Positions 19,863 to 28,374 of a stretch of DNA of 64,000 bases are shown here, one piece after another. The DNA is from Modestobacter roseus (GTDB lineage Bacteria > Actinomycetota > Actinomycetes > Mycobacteriales > Geodermatophilaceae). The translations under genes were made by a program, and so were the position numbers. The stretch spans positions 2,914,001 to 2,978,000 of the forward strand of contig NZ_VLKF01000001.1 of NCBI RefSeq assembly GCF_007994135.1, in the 5' to 3' direction. Numbering within the stretch: the stretch's first letter is position 1; each line of letters starts with the position of its first letter. Below the pieces are notes generated by a model. The model worked only from the letters and a program-made list of their open reading frames with translations, did no database searches and was not told where the DNA came from.

Positions 19863-20738
19863 ATGGACACGGTGACCCGGCTGCTGACGTCGGCCGAGGT
19901 GGACGACCGGGCCGGCGCGGGCGTCTCGGTGTCCACACGCCTCGAGCTCGAGCTCGTCGACGGGAGCCGGGTGCTGCTGCTGGACGACCGGGGCTGGAGC
20001 TCTTCGGGCGGGTGGGACACCGTGTCCGTCGCGGACGCGGACCGGACGGCGCGCATGGTCGTCGGGCCGGATAAGCCCTTCGGCGGCCGCTCGCAGGAGC
20101 AGGTGGCGGCCGCCCACTGGGACGAGCTGGCCCGCACGGCCCGGTCGCTGGGCGTCGCGGTCGACGGCGCCACACTCCGGCTGCTGCCGCACGACGTCGC
20201 GCTGAGCCCACGGCTGCTCGCCCGCCTCGGCGCAGGAGCGGACGGGGCGGACACCGGTGCGGAGCCCGGCGTGGCCACGCCCTCGCCGACGGTCGGCCTC
20301 CTGTCAGCGTCAGCGGCCGGGGAGCTGCTGACCCTTCAGCGGGCGGCGTACGTGAGCGAGGCACAGCTCTACGACGACGTCCGGCTGCCGGCACTCACGC
20401 AGACGCTCGACGAGCTGACGTCCGAGCTGGCCGTGAGCAGGTGTCTGGCCGCGTGGTCCGGTCACCGGCTGGTCGGCGCCGTGCGCACCCGCGAGGTCGA
20501 CTCGGTGCTGCACATCGCACGGCTGGTCGTGGCACCGGACCAGCAGGGGCTGGGCATCGGCAGCCGCCTGCTGGCCGCAGCCGAGGCAGGGACCGCCTGC
20601 ACCCGAGCCACGTTGTTCACCGGATCACGGAGCCAGGCCAACCTCCGGCTGTACCGGCGACGCGGGTACGTCGAAGACCGGCGGGAAGAGCTGCACCCTG
20701 GGTTGGAGATCGTGCACCTGGTCAAGGCGCTCCGCTGA
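19863..20738 (+). CDS. GNAT-family acetyltransferase with an uncharacterised N-terminal domain
   Basis: 291 residues. The C-terminal part (about 150-291) is a GNAT fold: [27 protein letters not shown] holds the acetyl-CoA-binding V-x-Q-G-x-G-I-G loop and [17 protein letters not shown] the usual end. The first 120 or so residues form a separate domain ([32 protein letters not shown]) that I do not recognise. The substrate is unknown. The gene is monocistronic, divergent from upp and convergent with the broken NUDIX gene. Confidence 0.75.
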   Translation: MDTVTRLLTSAEVDDRAGAGVSVSTRLELELVDGSRVLLLDDRGWSSSGGWDTVSVADADRTARMVVGPDKPFGGRSQEQVAAAHWDELARTARSLGVAVDGATLRLLPHDVALSPRLLARLGAGADGADTGAEPGVATPSPTVGLLSASAAGELLTLQRAAYVSEAQLYDDVRLPALTQTLDELTSELAVSRCLAAWSGHRLVGAVRTREVDSVLHIARLVVAPDQQGLGIGSRLLAAAEAGTACTRATLFTGSRSQANLRLYRRRGYVEDRREELHPGLEIVHLVKALR

Positions 20739-20854
20739 GTCCGTGCGGCACACCGGCTGAGAGGGCAGGGTCGCCACATGGCGCGACGACCACGGAGCCG
20801 GACCGGCCGCGGGCTGGCGACGACGGGCACCTTCGTCCTCTGCGCCCGGCACCG

Positions 20855-21251
20855 TCACCGAGCGAGCAGGGTGCTCAGCAGCTGGCCGGTACTGGGGGTG
20901 TGCCAGTGCCAGGTGCGGCAGCTCCCCCGCGCCGACCCAGCGGATCTCGTCGTGCTCGTCGGGGCAGGCGTTGACCGGCGTTCCCACCCAGTCGCGGACC
21001 ACCCAGAGCCCGAGGCGGAGGTCGGCGGCCGGGTCCTCGACCCGGGCCAGCGGTGCCGGGTCGATGCCCTGGGCCTCGACCGCCAGTTCTTCGCGCAGTT
21101 CCCGGCGCAGCGCCTGGAGCTCGGTCTCGCCGTCGTCGACGTGACCGCCCGGGAGGTCCCAGACGTCGGGGTACCAGCGGCGGTCTGGCGACCGGTGGGT
21201 GAGCAGGACGCAGCCCGGCCGCACGAGCGCACCGGTCACGACGTGGTGCAC
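20855..21251 (-). pseudogene. NUDIX hydrolase with an apparent +1 frameshift near its C-terminus
   Basis: The main frame has the complete Nudix box (GGHVDDGETELQALRRELREEL as G-x5-E-x7-R-E-x2-E-E) after DVWDLP, typical of MutT-like NDP-X hydrolases. After LALAHPQYR the frame runs on through about 87 codons of unconserved sequence, deep into the antisense of the GNAT gene. Removing one base in the GGCC at 20884-20887 gives instead QLLSTLLAR and a stop at 20857-20855, the usual family ending, for a 131-residue protein. The start used is GTG at 21251 (HHVVTGALV). The catalytic box is intact, so the extended form may retain activity. A sequencing error is possible. Confidence 0.65.
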
Positions 21252-21291
21252 CGGCCCAGTCGACCACGCCGCAGGACTGCAGCGCGCCACG

Positions 21292-22555
21292 CTAGAGCGG
21301 CGGTCCGATGAGGATCTCGGTGTCGTCGGGTCGCCAGGTACGCCATCGGCCATCCGGTTGTCGCTCGACCCGGAAGCCGTGGTGGACCTTCGTGTGCCAA
21401 AGGACCACCCCCTCCCCACGACTCGCAAGCTCGCCGCGGGCCCCTGGGGATGGCCGAGTGGTGGACGTCACACCACCAGGTCGGCGCACCGCAGCCGGCG
21501 AACACGCAGCTCTTGTCCCGCCGCTCGACTGCCTTGCGCAGGCCGGGGGTGACCACGCGGTGGTCCCGGCCCAGGTCCAGCGGGGTGCCATCGGGGCCCA
21601 TGACGATGCGGGAGATGCTGCCGTCGCAGGCGAGGTAGCGGGCGCGGGCGGCGGAGATCGTCGCCCCGAAGCCCAGGTCCGCAGCCCCCGCACCGGTCGC
21701 CTCATCCACCAGATCCTCCAGGTCGACGCCGACCACGACGTGCGGCTTCACCGTCCGCAGCGTCGGCAGATTGCCGCTCGCGAGTTGGTTGTCGCACACC
21801 TGCACCAGGGCGTCGCCCTGCTGCTGGATCCGGGTGCGGGTGTCGCCCTTGGGCCGGTCAGCCTGCACGTGGGACTCGATCGCCGCCTTGAACTTCTCCC
21901 CGCCGATCGCATCGGCGTCGAACCGGGCAGTGATGCTCCCGTCGGCGTGGGTGACGATGACCAGTCTCCGGCCCTCGGTGGGGTCGGGCTCCGGCCCATC
22001 GGGGTCCAGGGCGGCGTCGAAGGCCTGCACTGCCTGCACCAGCGACGCATGCGGCGACTCGGCCGCCACCCGCGCCCACGCGGTGTCGAACACACCCAGG
22101 TCGATGCCCTGCTCCTCGGCGCGGGCGACCTCCCTGGGGCCGACCTCCTCCGCGACCACGTTCACCTGAGCAGCAGTCACCTCCCCGGCCGCGAACCCCG
22201 CCGCCAGCACCGGGAACGACTCCAGCACCCGCCCGGCCCGCACGATCCGGTCGGCCTCCCCCGCCGACACCCGCACGTGCCCGATCAACCACGACCGCAT
22301 GCTCCTCAGCCCGTCACGCTCAGCGGCCTGGGACACCGCCGCATGCCGCACCGTGCGGGTCAGCTCCGCGTCCAACCGGTTCCGCGCCGCCACCAGCAAC
22401 GCCGCCCGGTCCAGCACCCCACCATCGGTCAACCCGTGCAGGTCCTCGCCCGCCAAACCGTCCAACGCCGCCAACACGTCCAACCCGGCCAGGTCATCGA
22501 CGAGCTCGGCGACCACGTTCGGCGGAGAAACGTCCAGCGTCGTCGAGCCGGTCAC
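21292..22555 (-). pseudogene. DUF222/HNH endonuclease (13E12-repeat family), C-terminally broken
   Basis: The DUF222 domain is intact from the GTG at 22555 (GGGGAGG upstream) through VGVDLEDLVDE and RYLACDGSISRIVMGPDGTPLDLGRDHRVV. The HNH part begins normally (RDKSCVFAGCGAPTWWCDVHH) and then loses frame between about 21440 and 21460. The remainder (GVVLWHTKVHHGFRVERQPDG...) continues in another frame to a TAG at 21292, and the usual C-x-R-H-H before the last helix is also missing. The nuclease core is therefore damaged in two ways. Without correction the first frame reads on to 21236. A LexA-type box lies just upstream. Confidence 0.75.
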
Positions 22556-22574
22556 CGAGCACCTCCCCATCGCT

Positions 22575-22590
22575 TCGAACACGTGTACGA
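22575..22590. promoter_or_regulatory. LexA/SOS box
   Basis: TCGAACACGTGTACGA matches the mycobacterial SOS consensus TCGAACRNRYGTTCGA at 15 of 16 positions; the only difference is A for T at position 13. It lies 20 bases upstream of the GTG start of the HNH gene. 13E12-repeat genes in M. tuberculosis are known LexA targets, which supports the match. It is within the 206-base divergent region shared with deoC. Confidence 0.75.
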
Positions 22591-22748
22591 AGACTAGTGG
22601 ATCGACTGGATGCCGACAAGCCGAAACCCCAGGTCAGCCGCTCGTCCACAGATCCTCCCGAGGCCTTGACGGGCACCTCCAGCGCAGGCCCCCACCGGCC
22701 GGGTCCCCCGCAGGAGGGTGAGCACCCCAGGACTGTCGGTGGGCAGTG

Positions 22749-22754
22749 GAGAAT
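22749..22754 (+). promoter_or_regulatory. Possible -10 box for leaderless deoC
   Basis: GAGAAT, seven bases before the ATG at 22762. It is a weaker match than the other leaderless promoters here. Confidence 0.4.
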
Positions 22755-22761
22755 GCCCCGC

Positions 22762-23757
22762 ATGACCCACGTGCTCGACCCGAACGCGCTGGCCGCGTCC
22801 GGCGGTGCCCCGGGCACCCCACCGGACCCCTTCGCCGACGTGACCCGCTCGGACGACGCCTTCCGCGCGTTCCTGCACGGGCTGCCCGGCGTCGACCAGG
22901 TGGGCGCCCAGCAGCGGGTCGCCGTCCTCGGCTCCCGCTCGATCAAGACCACCGCCAAGGCCTGGGCGATCGACACCGCGATCTCGATGGTCGACCTCAC
23001 CACGCTCGAGGGCGCCGACACCCCGGGGAAGGTGCGCAGCCTGGCCGCCAAGGCCCGCCGCCCCGACCCGGAGGACCTCACCTGCCCGGCCACCGCCGCG
23101 GTCTGCGTCTACGGCGACCTCGTCGACGTCGCCAAGGAGGCCCTGACCGGCACCGACGTGAAGGTGGCCGCCGTCGCCACCGCCTTCCCCAGCGGCCGGG
23201 CCAGCCGGCGGGTCAAGATCGCCGACGTCGAGGACGCCGTCGCCAACGGCGCCGACGAGATCGACATGGTGATCGACCGTGGCGCGTTCCTGTCCGGCCG
23301 CTACCTCGACGTCTTCGAGGAGATCGTCGCGGTGAAGGAGGCCTGCGGGCCCGCGCACCTCAAGGTGATCCTGGAGACCGGCGAGCTGGTCACGCTGGAC
23401 AACGTCCGCCGCGCCTCCTGGCTGGCGATGCTGGCCGGCGGCGACTTCATCAAGACCTCCACCGGCAAGACCTCTCCCGCCGCCACCCTGCCGGTCTGCC
23501 TGGTGATGATGGAGGCGGTCCGCGACTTCCGCGCCGCCACCGGCCGCCAGGTCGGCGTCAAGCCCGCCGGCGGCATCCGGACGACGAAGGACGCCGTCAA
23601 GCACCTGGTGCTGGTCAACGAGACCGCCGGTGCCGACTGGCTCTCCCCCGACTGGTTCCGCCTCGGCGCCTCCAGCCTGCTCAACGACCTGCTGCTGCAG
23701 CGCCAGAAGCTCCGCACCGGCCACTACTCCGGCCCCGACCACGTGAGCGTGGACTGA
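22762..23757 (+). CDS. deoC: Deoxyribose-phosphate aldolase
   Basis: 331 residues, the longer eukaryote-like class. It splits 2-deoxyribose-5-phosphate into acetaldehyde and glyceraldehyde-3-phosphate. The Schiff-base lysine is in FIKTSTGKTSPAAT and the second active-site lysine in VGVKPAGGIRT. The ATG at 22762 (MTHVLDPNALAAS) is favoured; another in-frame ATG lies three codons upstream at 22753. It is followed after one base by an aldehyde dehydrogenase that can oxidise its acetaldehyde product. Confidence 0.93.
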   Translation: MTHVLDPNALAASGGAPGTPPDPFADVTRSDDAFRAFLHGLPGVDQVGAQQRVAVLGSRSIKTTAKAWAIDTAISMVDLTTLEGADTPGKVRSLAAKARRPDPEDLTCPATAAVCVYGDLVDVAKEALTGTDVKVAAVATAFPSGRASRRVKIADVEDAVANGADEIDMVIDRGAFLSGRYLDVFEEIVAVKEACGPAHLKVILETGELVTLDNVRRASWLAMLAGGDFIKTSTGKTSPAATLPVCLVMMEAVRDFRAATGRQVGVKPAGGIRTTKDAVKHLVLVNETAGADWLSPDWFRLGASSLLNDLLLQRQKLRTGHYSGPDHVSVD

Positions 23758-23758
23758 G

Positions 23759-25201
23759 ATGACCAGCCTGTTCGAGTACGCCCCTGCCCCCGAGTCCCGC
23801 TCGATCGTCGACCTGAAGCCCAGCTACGGCCTGTTCGTCGACGGCGAGTTCACCGACGGTGGCGGCACCCCGCTGAAGACGGTCAACCCGGCCACCGAGG
23901 AGGTGCTCAGCGAGGTCGCCGTCGGCACCGAGGAGGACGTCGACCGCGCCGTCCGCGCCGCCCGCCGCGCCTTCAGCCGGGTCTGGGGGCCGATGCGCCC
24001 GGCCGACCGCGGCAAGTACCTGTTCCGCATCGCCCGGCTGCTGCAGGAGCGCGCGCGGGAGTTCGCCGTCCTGGAGTCGCTGGACAACGGCAAGCCGATC
24101 CGGGAGAGCCGGGACGTCGACGTCCCGCTGGCCGCGGCGCACTTCTTCTACCACGCGGGCTGGGCCGACAAGCTCGAGCACGCGGGCCTCGGACCGGCCC
24201 CGCGCCCGCTCGGCGTGGCCGGCCAGGTCATCCCGTGGAACTTCCCGCTGCTGATGCTGGCCTGGAAGATCGCCCCGGCGCTGGCGGCCGGCAACACCGT
24301 CGTCCTCAAGCCCGCCGAGACCACCCCGCTGACCGCGCTGCTGTTCGCCGAGGTGTGCCAGCAGGCCGACCTGCCGCCCGGTGTGGTCAACATCGTCACC
24401 GGCGCCGGGGCGACCGGCCGGGCGGTGGTGTCCCACCCCGACGTCGACAAGGTCGCCTTCACCGGCTCCACCGAGGTCGGCCGGGAGATCGCCCGCTCGG
24501 TCGCCGGCACGGAGAAGCGGCTCACCCTGGAGCTGGGCGGCAAGGCGGCGAACATCGTCTTCGACGACGCCCCCATCGACCAGGCCGTCGAGGGCATCGT
24601 GCGCGGCATCTTCTTCAACCAGGGCCACGTCTGCTGCGCCGGCTCCCGCCTGCTCGTCCAGGAGTCGGTGCACGACGAGGTCATCGCCTCGCTGCAGCGG
24701 CGGATCGGCACCCTGCGGGTGGGCGACCCGCTGGACAAGAACACCGACCTGGGCGCGATCAACTCCGCCGAGCAGCTGGCGAGGATCCGGGAGCTGTCGG
24801 AGATCGGCGTCGCCGAGGGCGCCCAGCGCTGGCAGCCCGCGTGCGACCTCCCCGACCGCGGCTTCTGGTACCCACCGACGGTCTTCACCGGCGTCTCGGC
24901 GGCGCACCGGATCGCCCGCGACGAGGTGTTCGGGCCGGTGCTGTCCGTGCTCACCTTCCGCACCCCCGACGAGGCGGTCGCCAAGGCGAACAACTCGACC
25001 TACGGGCTGTCGGCCGGCATCTGGTCGGAGAAGGGCTCGCGGATCCTCAAGGTCGCCGACCAGCTGCGCGCCGGCGTCGTGTGGGCCAACACCTTCAACG
25101 AGTTCGACCCGACCTCGCCGTTCGGCGGCTACAAGCAGTCCGGCTACGGCCGGGAGGGCGGCCGGCAGGGGCTCGCCGCCTACCTGGAGGGAACGAAGTG
25201 A
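23759..25201 (+). CDS. Aldehyde dehydrogenase (acetaldehyde-type)
   Basis: 480 residues, full length. Cofactor and catalytic elements are IPWNFPLLMLAWKIAPALAAGN, FTGSTEVGREIA, the general base in LELGGKAANIVF and the catalytic cysteine region in NQGHVCCAGSRLL, ending with FGGYKQSGYGREGG. Lying directly behind deoC, it most likely oxidises acetaldehyde from deoxyribose breakdown to acetate. That substrate is inferred from context, as the family is broad. Confidence 0.9.
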   Translation: MTSLFEYAPAPESRSIVDLKPSYGLFVDGEFTDGGGTPLKTVNPATEEVLSEVAVGTEEDVDRAVRAARRAFSRVWGPMRPADRGKYLFRIARLLQERAREFAVLESLDNGKPIRESRDVDVPLAAAHFFYHAGWADKLEHAGLGPAPRPLGVAGQVIPWNFPLLMLAWKIAPALAAGNTVVLKPAETTPLTALLFAEVCQQADLPPGVVNIVTGAGATGRAVVSHPDVDKVAFTGSTEVGREIARSVAGTEKRLTLELGGKAANIVFDDAPIDQAVEGIVRGIFFNQGHVCCAGSRLLVQESVHDEVIASLQRRIGTLRVGDPLDKNTDLGAINSAEQLARIRELSEIGVAEGAQRWQPACDLPDRGFWYPPTVFTGVSAAHRIARDEVFGPVLSVLTFRTPDEAVAKANNSTYGLSAGIWSEKGSRILKVADQLRAGVVWANTFNEFDPTSPFGGYKQSGYGREGGRQGLAAYLEGTK

Positions 25202-25307
25202 CCAGTCGCGAGGAGTGGGGCCCGGCGGGCTCCGCGATCGAGGGACGCAGCAGCTCAGCGCAGATCGGGGACGCGACCTGGTCGCGGTCGGAGTCCGGAG
25301 GACGACA

Positions 25308-26177
25308 GTGAGCACCGACCGGCTGACCGTGCGCAAGACGTACAAGCTCTACCTGGGCGGGGCCTTCCCCCGCTCGGAGTCCGGCCGCACCTACGAGGTG
25401 CACGACGCCAAGGGTCACTTCCTGGCCAACGCCGCCTGGGCCTCCCGCAAGGACGCCCGGGACGCCGTCGTCGCCGCCCGGGGCGCCTTCGCGAAGTGGT
25501 CCGGCGCCACTGCCTACAACCGCGGACAGGTGCTGTACCGGGTCGCCGAGGTGATGGAGGGCCGCGCCGCCCAGTTCGCCGAGGAGGTGGCCGCGGGCGA
25601 GGGCTTGAGCAGCACCAAGGCCCGGGCCGCCGTCGACGCCGCCATCGACCGCTGGGTCTGGTACGCCGGGTGGACCGACAAGCTGGCCGCCGTGCTGGGC
25701 AGCGCCAACCCGGTCGCCGGCCCCTACTTCGGCTTCTCCACTCCCGAACCGACCGGGGTGGTCGCCGTCCTGGCCCCCCAACGGTCGAGCCTGCTCGGCC
25801 TGGTCAGCGTGCTCGCGCCGGTGCTGGCCGCGGGCAACACCGCCGTCGTCGTCTCCGCCAAGGAGCGCCCGCTGCCGGCGATCACCCTCGGCGAGGTGCT
25901 CGCCACCTCCGACGTCCCCGGTGGCGTGGTCAACCTGCTCACCGGCGACGCCGCGGAGATCGGGCCGTGGCTGGCCGAGCACGCCGACGTCGACGCGATC
26001 GACCTGGCTGGCGCTCCCGGCCCGCTGGCGATGGAGCTGGAGCGCTCCGCCGCCGGCACCATCAAGCGGGTGCTCCGGGCTGCCACCGAGGAGCCGGACT
26101 GGACGGCAGACCCCGGCCTGAGCCGGATGACGCCGTTCCTGGAGACCAAGTCGGTGTGGCACCCGATGGGCGTCTGA
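25308..26177 (+). CDS. Half-length aldehyde dehydrogenase homologue lacking the catalytic half
   Basis: 289 residues from the GTG at 25308, which has GGAGG seven bases upstream. The sequence follows the N-terminal cofactor-domain pattern of the neighbouring enzyme: KLYLGGAFPRSESGRTYEV, WYAGWTDKL, APVLAAGNTAVVV and PGGVVNLLTGDAAEIGPWLAEHADVDAIDLAG. It ends with KSVWHPMGV before the region that would hold the catalytic cysteine. The stop is clean and the N-terminus well kept, so it looks like an evolved short form. It could be a non-catalytic partner or regulator of the full enzyme. Confidence 0.75.
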   Translation: MSTDRLTVRKTYKLYLGGAFPRSESGRTYEVHDAKGHFLANAAWASRKDARDAVVAARGAFAKWSGATAYNRGQVLYRVAEVMEGRAAQFAEEVAAGEGLSSTKARAAVDAAIDRWVWYAGWTDKLAAVLGSANPVAGPYFGFSTPEPTGVVAVLAPQRSSLLGLVSVLAPVLAAGNTAVVVSAKERPLPAITLGEVLATSDVPGGVVNLLTGDAAEIGPWLAEHADVDAIDLAGAPGPLAMELERSAAGTIKRVLRAATEEPDWTADPGLSRMTPFLETKSVWHPMGV

Positions 26178-26207
26178 CACCGGCGCCTCGGCTCAGCAGC
26201 GCCTCGC

Positions 26208-27725
26208 TCACCGGCGGCGGGGGCGGCTCCGCCTCCGGTCACGGGCGTGGAGCAGCGCCGCCGCCGCGGTGGCGACGACGAGGTGCTCGTGGGAGGCCGG
26301 GTCGTCGACCGACCGGCCCAGGAGCAGCTCGATCCGCTCCAGCCGCTGGTAGAGCGACTGCCGGTGCACGTGCAGCGCCCGGGCGGTCTCGGTCCGGCTG
26401 CCGTGCCGCAGGTGGACCGAGAGCGTGTGGACCAGGTCGCTGCCGTGGGCGGCGTCCCAGCTGACCAGCGGCGCCAGCGCGTCGTCCACCAGCTGCCCCA
26501 GGCCGCGGTCGTCGAGGTCGGCGAGCAGCCGCGGCAGCACCAGCTCCCGGGACGGGACCGTGCCCCGGCCGAGCAGGGTCGCGGTGGGCAGCGCGGCGTG
26601 CGCCTCCCGCAGCGAGTGGCCGGCCTGGGGCAACGACACCGCCGGCCCCACGGTGGTCACCGCACCGTCGACGGCCAGCACGCCGGCCAGCCAGCCGGCC
26701 GGGTCGCCGCGGTCCGGGGCCGCCGGGACGGCGACCAGTCCCAGCGCCTCCCCCCGCACCCGGTCGGCCAGCAGCTCCAGGTGGTGCACGTGGGCGGCGT
26801 GCGCCCAGGCGCCCACGACCTGTCGGGGGTCCGGTGCCGTGGCGGCCAACCCCAGCACCCGTGCGGTCGGTGGGGGGTGGAAGTCCGCGAGGCCGGCGCG
26901 CAGCAGCAGCTCGCGGGTGCCGGGCACCGTGTCGGCCAGCAGGTCGGCCAGCAGCGGCGCGGCCGGGTCGCCGGCGGATCCGCTCCCCGACTGCCCCACC
27001 GCCACCGCGGCGACCCCGGCGAGCCGGTCGGCCAGCAGCTCGAGCCCGGGCAGGTCGGCGCCCGGTCCGTCGCCCAGCAGCACCGCTCCCCAGTCCAGGT
27101 CCCACAGCCGCACGGGAGCCGAGGCGATCGGCCGGCGCAGCAGCCGGTCGGTGGCCCGCTGGTCCCGCACGCCGGCCGCGGCGACCACCTGCCCGGACCG
27201 GGTCACCAGCGCCACCGGCCCCCGGGTGACCGACGCCGCCGCGGCCACCAGCTCGGCAACCCCACCGCCGGCGGCGAGTGCGGCGTGCACCTGACCGAGC
27301 ACCGCGTCGACGGTCCGCAACCGCCGGGCGCCGAGCTGCAGGATCGCACCGTTGGCCTCCTCGCAGACCCGGATGAACGGCACCACCCGGTGCAGCACGT
27401 AGAGCGGCAGGCCCGCCCGCCGCGCCTCGTCGAGCAGCTCCTCGGGCAGCTCCGGCAACGACCGGCCGAGCTCCAGCACGACGGCGGCGACGTCACGCGC
27501 CGCCAGCTCGCGGACCCAGTGCCGGCGGGCCCCGGCGTCCGCACCGGTCAGCCCTAGCCCGGTGGTGAGCAGCAGGTCCCCGGCCGACAGCAGCGGCCCG
27601 ATCTCGTAGATCTCGCTGGAGTGCACCCAGCGCACGGGCGCACCCGGGGACGGCGGCGCCACTGCCACCTCGGGCCCCGCCTCCCGGACCGCGTCCAGCT
27701 CGAGGAAGTCGGCGAGCGTCAGCAC
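26208..27725 (-). CDS. PucR-family transcriptional regulator
   Basis: 505 residues. The N-terminal PucR domain starts TLADFLELDAVREAG and includes RWVHSSEIYEIGPLLSAGDLLLTTGLGL. The C-terminal helix-turn-helix (HTH_30) lies in TETARALHVHRQSLYQRLERIELLLG. B. subtilis PucR controls purine catabolism. This one is divergent from a cytosine deaminase-like gene and an NCS1 permease, its likely targets. The GTG at 27725 has AGGAGG upstream; an in-frame extension to 27794 is not conserved. Confidence 0.88.
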   Translation of the reverse strand: MLTLADFLELDAVREAGPEVAVAPPSPGAPVRWVHSSEIYEIGPLLSAGDLLLTTGLGLTGADAGARRHWVRELAARDVAAVVLELGRSLPELPEELLDEARRAGLPLYVLHRVVPFIRVCEEANGAILQLGARRLRTVDAVLGQVHAALAAGGGVAELVAAAASVTRGPVALVTRSGQVVAAAGVRDQRATDRLLRRPIASAPVRLWDLDWGAVLLGDGPGADLPGLELLADRLAGVAAVAVGQSGSGSAGDPAAPLLADLLADTVPGTRELLLRAGLADFHPPPTARVLGLAATAPDPRQVVGAWAHAAHVHHLELLADRVRGEALGLVAVPAAPDRGDPAGWLAGVLAVDGAVTTVGPAVSLPQAGHSLREAHAALPTATLLGRGTVPSRELVLPRLLADLDDRGLGQLVDDALAPLVSWDAAHGSDLVHTLSVHLRHGSRTETARALHVHRQSLYQRLERIELLLGRSVDDPASHEHLVVATAAAALLHARDRRRSRPRRR

Positions 27726-27749
27726 GGCTGCTCCTCCTGGTCGGGGCGA

Positions 27750-27766
27750 CGATCCGCCACGGATCG
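27750..27766. promoter_or_regulatory. Inverted repeat, candidate PucR operator
   Basis: CGATCCG-CCA-CGGATCG is a perfect seven-base inverted repeat in the 151-base divergent region between pucR-like and the deaminase gene, 25 bases upstream of the regulator start. The assignment is by position only. Confidence 0.4.
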
Positions 27767-27876
27767 CGGTGCTGATCCACGGCGGGTTGATCATTGCGGT
27801 TCACGGCGGCCTGGAACAGCGTCCTTGCTCACCGGTGCAGCACCCGGCCGCACCGCTGAGCGAGGAGGCCCTGGAC

Positions 27877-28374
27877 GTGACCACACCACCCGTCCCCCTG
27901 GACGAGTCGACCGCCCGCACCTGGCTCGCCGTCGCGCTGGCGGAGGCCCGCGCCGGCGGCGCGAGCGGCGGCGTCCCGATCGGCGCCGCGCTCGTCGCGG
28001 CCGACGGCACCGTGCTCGGCCGGGGTCACAACCGCCGGGTGCAGGACGGCGACCCCTCGGCGCACGCCGAGACGGCGGCCTTCCGCGCGGCCGGCCGCCA
28101 GCGGTCCTACCGGGGCACCACGATGGTCACCACCCTCTCGCCGTGCTGGTACTGCACCGGCCTGGTCCGCCAGTTCGGCATCTCCCGGCTGGTCGTCGGG
28201 GAGACCCGCACCTTCACCGGCGGCCACGAGTGGCTGGCCGAGCACGGCGTCGAGGTCGTCGTCCTCGACGACCCGGACTGCACGGACCTGATGACCCGGT
28301 TCGCCACCGAGCAGCCCGGCCTCTGGCTCGAGGACATCGGCAGCGACGACGACGCCGCGGCGGTCTCCCGATGA
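27877..28374 (+). CDS. Nucleobase/nucleoside deaminase, cytosine deaminase-like
   Basis: 165 residues. The zinc site is formed by AHAETAAFR (HAE) and TLSPCWYCTGL (PC-x2-C), the arrangement of fungal Fcy1-type cytosine deaminases. The GTG at 27877 has GAGGAGG nine bases upstream. Its stop overlaps the permease start as ATGA, so uptake and deamination are coupled; the uracil product could go to Upp. Guanine or another base is a possible alternative substrate. Confidence 0.8.
   Translation: MTTPPVPLDESTARTWLAVALAEARAGGASGGVPIGAALVAADGTVLGRGHNRRVQDGDPSAHAETAAFRAAGRQRSYRGTTMVTTLSPCWYCTGLVRQFGISRLVVGETRTFTGGHEWLAEHGVEVVVLDDPDCTDLMTRFATEQPGLWLEDIGSDDDAAAVSR

Noticed and set aside
20778-21311. Plus-strand frame starting MARRPRSRTGRG after the GNAT gene
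   Set aside because: It is antisense to the NUDIX gene, whose catalytic box is unmistakable.
22555-22762. The CACGTG core of the SOS box considered as a plain E-box-like or GlxR-type site
   Set aside because: The flanking TCGAA and CGA and the adjacent 13E12 gene make LexA the better explanation.
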